From Sycon ciliatum (Eukaryota > Porifera > Calcarea > Leucosolenida > Sycettidae), in assembly GCF_964019385.1 (NCBI RefSeq), contig NC_088654.1, forward strand, positions 11,520,471 to 11,584,470: DNA of 64,000 nt, in the 5' to 3' direction. The notes under the pieces are model-generated. The model searched no databases. It was not told where the DNA came from and saw nothing but the letters and a program-made list of their open reading frames with translations. Numbering within the stretch: position 1 is the first letter of the stretch; the number at the start of each line of letters is the position of its first letter. The translations under genes and the position numbers were made by a program. This document shows, in pieces, positions 56,169 to 64,000 of this stretch.

Positions 56169-57613
56169 TTAAAGGGGAAGTCCGGTGAAAAATTTAAATT
56201 TCACAGTCCGTAGAGTTCGGGTCGCTGAGTCGAATGGTCTTTGTCCGAGGAGGCTGCGGCTTATGGTTCGTCAGATACGCCCAATCGAACATGTGCGAAT
56301 TTGAGCGCGCATCACCCAGATCCAGGTGATGACGTCACAGCGTGCAGCCAGGTAGCCACACCATCTAGTTGTGTACAAAAATGGCCATATTCGGAGCGCG
56401 TTCGATTGGGGAACCGTTTGTCGCAGCTTCTTCGGACCAAGACCATTCGATTCAGTGTTACAAACACTACGTACCCTGTGATTTTCAGCTCGGTAACCCT
56501 GGAGGTTATACCGTATTATAGCCGTTTCCGAGTTGGACTTTTCCGTCAGCCTCTACCGTCTACGCGCTCTGCGCTGCGTGCACTGGTGCATGCAGTGCGT
56601 GCAGTGTGTTATCTAGCTGTAGTGCGGTCAACAAACTCATCACAGACGGAACTACTCCCGCACTGCCGTGCTGGGGTAGTATATACAAGACTCGAGTCAC
56701 AACTGACACAAGACTCAGAAAACTAGTCAACACACGGACTTGTCATGTACTACACTCGTATCAGTCGTATTGTTCAGTCATGTAGTCAGAGAACGTGCGT
56801 TTCTCCTTGCCGGTGCCGGTGGTTGTGCTTTGAGAAAGAAAATTTTAGTTTTCCGCACCCGCCTCATTATTTTATGTTACAGCGATGAGTGCACAACCGT
56901 GACAAGTGACAAAACAGCGAACAGCTCCCGGACCTAGAACTTTCAGATTCCATAGCGTTGCGAGCGAAGAGTCGTGCCCGTGGTTCAAAGAGCCTGCACT
57001 GTTCTCCAATTGAGTAGTCCGAAATATTCCAAGTTCGCACCAAAACATCACCATGTGGCAGGCTACTGGAGTCTAAGCGAATCTAATCGGTATGGAACAA
57101 CATTTAGAGCACTCGCATCACTCTTCTCCATTTTGGCGACCCTGCTCTCCAGCGATCTGATCAGCCTCGTCTGCAATAGCTGCTGCTTCTTCATCAGTCG
57201 GAAACTCAGTAGCGCTCACTCTTGACCGGCCCGCGTGGCCATTTCTTCAGCTGCCGAGGTTCTCAGCCCCAGACCGAACTCATGAAGGTCAGCCATGGCT
57301 GCATCCTCACTCTCACAAGGAGTTACAGGTCTTCGGGGTCGCTTGCACCAAACTATCAGTCGCCAAATCATTTGAAATAGCACTGACACTATTGCTTTCA
57401 CGCACTCCTTTTGACCTAGCTGCACGCTATGACGTTGCAGAGGGTGTGGCGCGGCCGCATGACGTCATGGCGCAGCCCCCGAAACTCAGTTTTTCAAACG
57501 GAAATATCTCGAGAACGCTTTGTCGGAGACACGTGGGACCAACACCATTCGACTCAGCGCCCGAAACTCTACCGACCCTGAAATTTAAATTTTTCACCGG
57601 ACTTCCCCTTTAA
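56169..57613. mobile_element. TTAA-flanked non-autonomous transposon, 1.4 kb
   Basis: TTAA copies lie at 56,169-56,172 and 57,610-57,613. The ends AGGGGAAGTCCGGTGAAAAA and complement match over about 35 bp. The outer 9 bp equal those of the 42.5-kb element. A nested hairpin at about 56,200-56,485 has arms around GTCGCTGAGTCGAATGGTCT. Open frames inside (56,241-56,726) show no transposase features. Confidence 0.8.
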
Positions 57614-57641
57614 AGTTTCACGCATCGGAGCGATCATCAGA
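57614..57641 (-). ncRNA. Hammerhead-like motif interrupted by a TTAA element (H8)
   Basis: On the minus strand: CUGAUGA (57,640-57,634), stem II CGC/GCG with a U-U pair at its base, GAA (57,619-57,617) and ACU, the first strand of stem III. The sequence then enters the transposon. Rejoining conceptually across the insertion at its TTAA target restores an ACU-UUA-AGU stem III. Stem I would be poor. It is of the same class as H3 and H5. Confidence 0.5.
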
Positions 57642-57664
57642 CAGCATCATTCACAGTATTGGGT

Positions 57665-57730
57665 TATAGTAATGCATGTACCATGTACATGTACATGTAC
57701 ATGGACGTGTACATGGACGTGGACGTGTAC
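57665..57730. repeat. ACATGT palindromic run
   Basis: ACCATGTACATGTACATGTA followed by ACGTGTACATGGACGT variants. Confidence 0.8.
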
Positions 57731-57944
57731 TCACGGTGTAGATCTACACGTGGACAACGTCCATATTAGTATTACAGTGCGCGGGCGCACACGCACACAC
57801 ACGCACGCGCACACACCCTCTCTCCTCCTCTCTCCTAATCGATCCTGCCTGCCCATCGCTGAAGCGATGATAGCGAACATTTCAAACACAACTTGCTGTG
57901 TGATCAGTGATCACACGTACACGCACACACACTCGCGGTCAATC

Positions 57945-58345
57945 AATCACGACGAAAAGGAATGAACGAGTGCCACGCAGTAGGACATCATCCCCGAACG
58001 TCTTGGAATGTGATGGCTGCACGTGCTGATGCCTCCGCTCAAAGTCTTGTGGAGCTTTTGAACAATGCGTACACACGCGTAGTAGAGGCAGTCGAACCTA
58101 CACAAACTCAGAAGACAATGCCTGACATAGTCATTCTCTGAACACTGGCCCGCCTTGGCGCATGAATAGACGGTCAATCAATCAAGACGAAAAGAAAAGA
58201 ATGAATGCCACACAGCCACATGTAGTTGAACACCATTCATGAACGTCTTGGAATATTTTGGCTGACCGTGCTGTTTAATGTGTTCTTATGTCTCCGCTCA
58301 AAACTTCAAGGTCATGTGGAGCGTTTGAACAATGTGCAGTATACG
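57945..58345. repeat. Imperfect direct duplication, about 225-bp period
   Basis: AATCAATCA-GACGAAAAG, TGCCAC, GAACGTCTTGGAAT, CTCCGCTCAAA and GTGGAGC-TTTGAACAATG occur in both halves in the same order. Confidence 0.75.
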
Positions 58346-58349
58346 CACT

Positions 58350-59820
58350 CAAACATGTACAAAGTCTACAACACAGTGCCCCACATTCCCTCCACTCTGG
58401 GCCTCTGGTCCGCCTAGCCTAGCTTATGCCATGGTCTGTTCTATAGTTCTGACAAAACATGACTTGTACTTGTAGTAAGCATTGCCTCTCTTCGTCCGGG
58501 TCGACCGGAATAATTGCTGACACAGGCATTCAGCCGTGGTCACTTACATGTAGTAAGGATCATTGAATGGGAGATTCAAGCTGCAACCCAAATCCAAAGT
58601 GTTAAACAATGTAGATCCTGATTCTTACCTGCACCTGCCAGTGCCACCAAATCAGCCCAGCTTTTGTACCAGGAATGGCAGTATAGTGCATTAAATTTGT
58701 ATTGCATTTCCATTCATCGTGCCTTTTTTTCCTGTCATAGGACACTTCCTTCCAGTAATGGCGGCATTCACTAGTGTTCTGCTCTGGACCAGATGGTACG
58801 CCAAGTCACGACCTTGACACGTTGCCACAGCATACCACCAGCGAAGGGACACTGCAATATTTTGCAAATCTTCACGCCTCACGGGCGCATTATGCTTCCC
58901 CTAGGGAATAAGCTCTCAACATATTAATCTTGATACTTGTGTCCCGGTTTTGCTCAGTCGGCAGAGCACGAGGGTACAGTAATGGATAATGGTTATCATA
59001 CAGAATTGCACACTTATTCACAGAGAGAGAGAAAGAGTTCTCAGGTAATACACTGTAGTCTAGCATGAACCTAATCCGTAGGAAACTGGTTTGCGGAGAG
59101 CTGGTCTTAATCGGCAAGAAACTAATCTGTAGGAAACTAAGAATACAGCAGCTTTTATAGCGAAGGTAGAGAACTAAGGTTGGTAAGACAAGGATTACGA
59201 AATCATCCTTCTACAAGTTCTAGAATAGTGGAGAGGGTAAACCTAGATCATCATTGCTATATATGTAGATGAAGTGAGCATTGCGTAACATTAACATAAT
59301 GACTAAGCGAGGTATTCTAGAAGGTGAGATATCTATTATTATGCAATTTAGTCAGCAACATTACTCATCAGGCATATGACGTGGAAGGTATGGATGGAAC
59401 AGTCCGGAATCAACGACGTGATTGACTAACTAAAAGGAAGTGGTAGACGTACGAGTTCTAGAAGTGCTGACAACAAGGTTACAAGCATGGGAGATCTAAT
59501 TATAGCTTATGACGAGGCTTACGTTTACGTGCATGTACTACAGTACTAGTAGTCGCAATCAAGTCATGTGCATGTACATGTACATGTCATAATGTTTGCA
59601 TTTCTACCCTAACACTTGTTTTTTTCTGTTTTGTTTGTCTTGCTATTGTACAGTAAACCCGGACAGTGCATTGTGGACTGAGCTGCGCCGACCCATGCCT
59701 CATCATCAGTTGGTATCCAGAATCTCTACGGTAATGATCACTCAAAGCAGTGCAGTGTGTGAAACGTGACATAAATACATGTACTTGGAAGTAACTAGAG
59801 AATTCGTCGGAGGGAAACAT
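58350..59820. other. Anonymous DNA
   Basis: No supported gene. A tRNA-like head (GCTCAGTCGGCAGAGCACGA) at about 58,955 has no B-box. Confidence 0.4.
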
Positions 59821-59821
59821 A

Positions 59822-60257
59822 TCAGCACACGAAGAGACGAAGCTGGTTGTAAATATGATAAGGCCTTTCGTACCATTACTCTTCAAAATCAGTACATGGT
59901 GATAATGTGACGAAGCACAACGATGTCAATTTATACAGCATATTGGCGGAAAAATTGTGATGAAACGAACACAGGCTGAATGATAGTGTGAGTTGCGCCA
60001 AAGAGGACACGCACTATAACAGGAAGGTGGGAAGTCAAAATAGCACTAGCTTCCTAACAAACTCCTTCTGTCTACACAGCTCAGGCTGTAGCTTGGCAAT
60101 GTAAGCAGCCTCTAGCACATCTAGGTGACAATTTTTCCGCCAATATGCTGAATAAATTGACATCGTTGTGCTTCGTCACATTATCACCATGTACTGATTT
60201 TGAAGAGTAATGGTACGAAATCAGATTTACAACTAGCTTCGTCTCCTCGTGTGCTGG
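59822..60257. repeat. Foldback element
   Basis: Left arm 59,822-59,960 and right arm 60,127-60,257 are complementary over about 130 bp (TTCAAAATCAGTACATGGTG, CATATTGGCGGAAAAATTGT). The centre is about 165 bp. There is no coding content. Confidence 0.85.
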
Positions 60258-60339
60258 TACTTCGCTCCTGCTCTTGTAGTAGTTGAGCACTCTCATGTGG
60301 GGGTAGTACAGTGCCTTTGCTGTTTGCGTCACGCAGACT

Positions 60340-61600
60340 TGGCAGAGCTCACTGACTTGTCAGTTTGAGCACTCTGTCTCTGACAAGGTTCGGGCCTGGT
60401 TGGTGGCATATCACCCAAACATTTCATATGCCATTCACCGTAACTTTGGTGTCTCTCAATGGATTTGAGTGAACTTTGCACCACACACTCCTGCCACTAT
60501 GCTGGCCCTCTGGACATGATTATAAAAGTTCTTGCGCCTCACTGACAGGCTTTACAGGCCGGAAAAACTCAAAATTCCGGCATAGTGCCACGGTGTGCGA
60601 GCCACCCGGGAGCCCAAAAAATACATTTACAATTGTTTACACATTTTCTTGCCCATTCTGTCCGTGCGCGGGATCCAAACCTAACAAAAGTCCAGAAGCA
60701 GCCATGAGTGGTGGGATAGGGCCCCTTAATTAACGTGGCCCTGGAATCTGTCACAACGGCAGAAGTGGGTATTCTCTCACAGACTCCCACAGACCAAAGT
60801 CAATTTTTGAACTTTTTTAGGTTTAGGGTGTGCTACGAGGTCGTACCTTTGATACAACATCCATAACTAGTGCTGGGACCTCCACAGCAAGCCATTTCCA
60901 CAGCGCTGCACACCAAATCCAGGATACCTTCAATAATCGGCAAAGACTACCACTCACGTTCCACTACTGCCTAGTGCTGAATCCTACCTGACTTCTTGAC
61001 ACGACTCAAACTTGCCGAAGTCACTAAATCAACGTCAACTACAATAATCAAGCCACATACATGTACATGTATCTGCAACGTCACGAGGGTGCTGGCAAAA
61101 GTCCTGCTGCACGGCGGCGGGCGAAGCCCGCCTCCGTGCAGCCCAATACATGGCTAAAACGTAATTTTTTGGACTTGGAGCAAAATTCTGCACACTTTCG
61201 CGTGTTTCCATGATACGCAAGTTGCGCACGGTCTGCTCAGACTCAAATACAGTGCTGCCAAAAAATGACAGCGTGCAACAAAAAATCTTTCCTTGCAAGG
61301 GCACATTTTCGGCCATAACTCTTGAACGGCTGGTCAGATCGAGACAAGATTTTCAGAGATTTTGCAGCTATTCATGCTCTTTCAACCGATGTAGCACTCG
61401 ACATGAATTTACAAATTCGATTTTTAGGGAATTTTTGGGTGACATGCCATGTTAAATCTGGCTTTGGAAAATTTTATTTTTCATTGCTATCAGGTTCGGC
61501 CTCAGTTTCTCTGTGCTGCGCTGATGAGTCCACAAAGGGTCGACGAAACAGTTCTGTTCGCAGATTGTGTATGTCATGTATATGTACATGCATCAGCCAC
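60340..61600 (+). mobile_element. Candidate ribozyme-bearing non-autonomous element
   Basis: The 55.7-kb repeat shares both ends of this interval but lacks the middle, so I infer an element from about ACTTGTCAGTTTGAGCACTC (60,353) to just past the hammerhead at 61,563. The interior holds small frames only and no reverse transcriptase. Exact ends are unknown. Confidence 0.45.
61516..61563 (+). ncRNA. Hammerhead ribozyme, type I (H9)
   Basis: Stem I CUGCG (61,516-61,520) and CGCAG (61,559-61,563). CUGAUGA is at 61,521-61,527. Stem II is GUC/GAC, apparently derived from GUCC/GGAC by insertion of three bases in the loop side. GAA is at 61,545-61,547. Stem III is ACAG-UU-CUGU (61,548-61,557) and the predicted cut follows U61,558. 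The core is complete. It shares a stem I and the ACAAAGG loop with H7. Confidence 0.75.
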
Positions 61601-61699
61601 ACCAACCTCATTCTGGACACTAGTCCAGTATCCAATATATCCATACATCCAGAATGATAATGAGGAGCCTGCCATTCGAGTATAATGAAATTAGGAGCT

Positions 61700-64000
61700 C
61701 AGCTAGCTAGTACTAGAATTGCGGAGAGCTAACAACCTGAGTGTCAACAATGAGACAACAGTGAATGCACAATTACAATGCACTCGAGTCCGTAAGTAGC
61801 AGCAATCAGGCATTCGTCAGGCACTCTTGATTCGAAGATATTCATGCTGTGCCGCTTACACGTAAATACCCTCAGCACTTTAAAACAAGTTCATTGTACT
61901 TGTGAGGTGTTGTAGGTGAAGCTTGAAAGGTGTAGACCGTGGTTAAAGACTGCTGCAGTGCTGGATCAGAAGTAACACTAATCGGATTATTGCTGATAAA
62001 ATCTCGTTAGGCAATTAGCTTGCCACAGTGCTCCACAATCCAGTCGTGTTGGTCACTGGATAGTGGCTGGTAGTCTTGGGGATGACCCATGATCCGGACA
62101 GATCCTCTGCTGTTCCGTTGCCAGCCCCCCCCCCCCCCCCCCCACCATTGCCCCACCTAAACATTGTTGTTTTAGAATACAATATTGTAGGTGCGGGACT
62201 AATTCCTTAGTGTGGATACAAGTGACAGGCACACGCTAACACAGTGTTCGACTACCGCAATAGTCTTGTTGTCTACGATGCATACCTTGTACATATAGAA
62301 CAACTTTGAAAGTTGGACTTACATGTATTTTGTCTTCACAGGAGTACAACACTTTCGAATGGAGACCAAATTCCAATACTCACGTGTGCATGCCACTCAG
62401 GCACGGATTATTGTGCTACATACAATGCATGCCTGGTTAGGAACTCAAGAATGTTTATTCTAATTTGAGCACAATCATGTATTCTACGAATTGGCAAATC
62501 ACACAAGGTGACAAGGGTCCGTAGAAACATCATGATCAAGGAAGTTGAAATTATAATCAACAGAGAAAAATACCGATAAACCGGTACTACCTGGTTATGG
62601 GTGCCCTTAGGACAAAACAAAGAGTTCACTATAATTATAAAACATGGCCGACATGCAGAACTGGTGTTTGCCTTTTGGGAACTGGGCACTGGAGCACAGA
62701 GAGTTACTTCATGCACATGTATTATGTACAGTGGAGAGATTGGACCGAAGCTGGAAGCACTCGTTAATGTCTACATGTACATTGTACATGGTAGATGCTT
62801 GTGACAGCCCATATTCAGATATTGGTGCTAACAAAGTAAGTTGATGTTATCCGTCAGTAGCGCTATTACCATGATTACCCATTTGTTATGTAGATTAATG
62901 TTTATCCGTCCTCTGTTTGGCAGATTGAAGTGGGGATCGTTCGTGCTTATCTCGCAAGCGGTCTTTGCAGGCACTTGTACTGGCGTCAGATTGATATCCT
63001 CACCTCCAACAGTTGCAGCAGTACAAGTACCTGCAAACGACTTCCAACTCTACTATCAATCGTTACGTGACCAAGTAGTCAGTACCTCAACGCACATACT
63101 ACAAGTAATTGGAAACGGGTTTATTCACAAAGCCAATAACGTGAAACCATGAAGTGTACATGAAAAGCAAAACGACAACTCATTAATTCAGCATTAAATT
63201 ATTATGTAGAGCACTCAATTGAGGTGTAAGATTGAACACAGACGCTTGACAAGAAACCAAGTGATACTACTACTGAAGTACTAGTAGTTGGTAATAGCGT
63301 TGAACGGAATGGCCATACCATGCCACAAACACATACCCAGTATCGAATCGTGCACCACTTGACCACTGGTCCATCACACAAGAGCGCGTTCCCTCTCCAT
63401 GGAATATTCCTCTTCTAGCAACTAAGTACTGTGCATGACATACTGTACTGGCACTAGACGAAAGCCGCGAGTGGATTTCTTGCCGTTTATCAGGCCACAA
63501 GGTGCGCAAGCATCGCTGCACCCATATACCTGTAATTATGAATAACATGGAAAACCCAACACTATCACAAACACAAGTGGTCAATTTGCTGCAAAATTGC
63601 AAATAATTATTAATCCGCACAATCTCCTGAGATTGAGTTATAATTATGTTCATGTACAGTGTACCTGAAATACGCGGGGTGGCTGGCATAGTACAATAAC
63701 CTTTACTCATACTAAGTCTTCTAATGGCGTTTACCTCGAATGGCTCTTCACATTTTCTGTATCGCATGCTGCAAATGATCTGTGGGACACTACTGTGGTG
63801 GTGTGACAAGCATTGAGATTGAGATCGTACGCATTTGCAGCAAACAGACCACTTGCGCTGATGAAGGTGTAGAATTTCCAGGGTTAACTAACTAATAAAC
63901 ACGTCAGCCACATGCAAAGGGTTAAACTACACAGCAGTGACGTTTGAACCAGTAGGAGGGGTAACCGTAAGTAGCAGAGTTCAGCCTGTGCATACAATCA
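61700..64000. other. Anonymous DNA
   Basis: A C run of about 18 bases lies at 62,127-62,143. The plus-strand frame at 62,841-63,152 and the minus-strand frame at 63,270-63,809 show no recognised domain. No gene is supported. Confidence 0.35.

Noticed and set aside
56241-56726. 161-codon ORF in the 56-kb TTAA element
   Set aside because: It overlaps the nested hairpin arms and has no transposase motif such as a DDD core.
62841-63152. 103-codon ORF with hydrophobic N-terminus
   Set aside because: The middle contains an inverted GCAGG..ACTTGTAC pair typical of repeat DNA and no family match is apparent.

Overview
The window is eukaryotic and almost certainly from an invertebrate animal. Coding sequence is split by GT-AG introns. 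There is a metazoan-type ETS DNA-binding domain, a THAP-domain transposase, a NACHT-like relic, and a very high load of dispersed repeats, microsatellites and G/C homopolymers. A marine invertebrate such as a sponge or another early-branching metazoan would fit, but nothing fixes the species. Gene density is low and most of the 64 kb is mobile or repeat DNA.

Layout. 0-5 kb: short repeats and weak ORFs. 5-7 kb: a foldback repeat carrying a hammerhead-like motif, then a 51-bp satellite split by a hAT-like insertion. 8.09-13.99 kb: a structurally intact two-gene DNA transposon with convergent genes, a THAP/DDE transposase (+) and a SAP-SWIM-YqaJ nuclease (-), perfect 19-bp terminal inverted repeats and a second 16-bp inverted block. 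A paralogous copy of its flanks without the element lies at 45.25-45.39 kb. 17.4-27.4 kb: a minus-strand ETS transcription-factor gene assembled from six exons, all joined by phase-1 introns. 28-50 kb: nested MITEs, tRNA-derived SINEs, foldbacks, a NACHT-like pseudogene fragment and several hammerhead ribozymes. 51.3-52.3 kb: a single-exon gene for a one-pass membrane protein with two NPxY motifs. 53-64 kb: more ribozyme-bearing repeats, a 1.4-kb TTAA-flanked element and anonymous DNA.

The least expected signal is a set of nine type I hammerhead ribozyme motifs from at least three unrelated repeat families. Four (43.39, 44.92, 50.50 and 61.54 kb) have the whole conserved core plus a paired stem I and a minimal stem III. 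The rest are decayed or interrupted. Both TTAA-type elements lie in or within a few bases of such a ribozyme. The transposon genes form one functional unit (transposase plus accessory nuclease). The ETS gene and the membrane-protein gene look like host genes.
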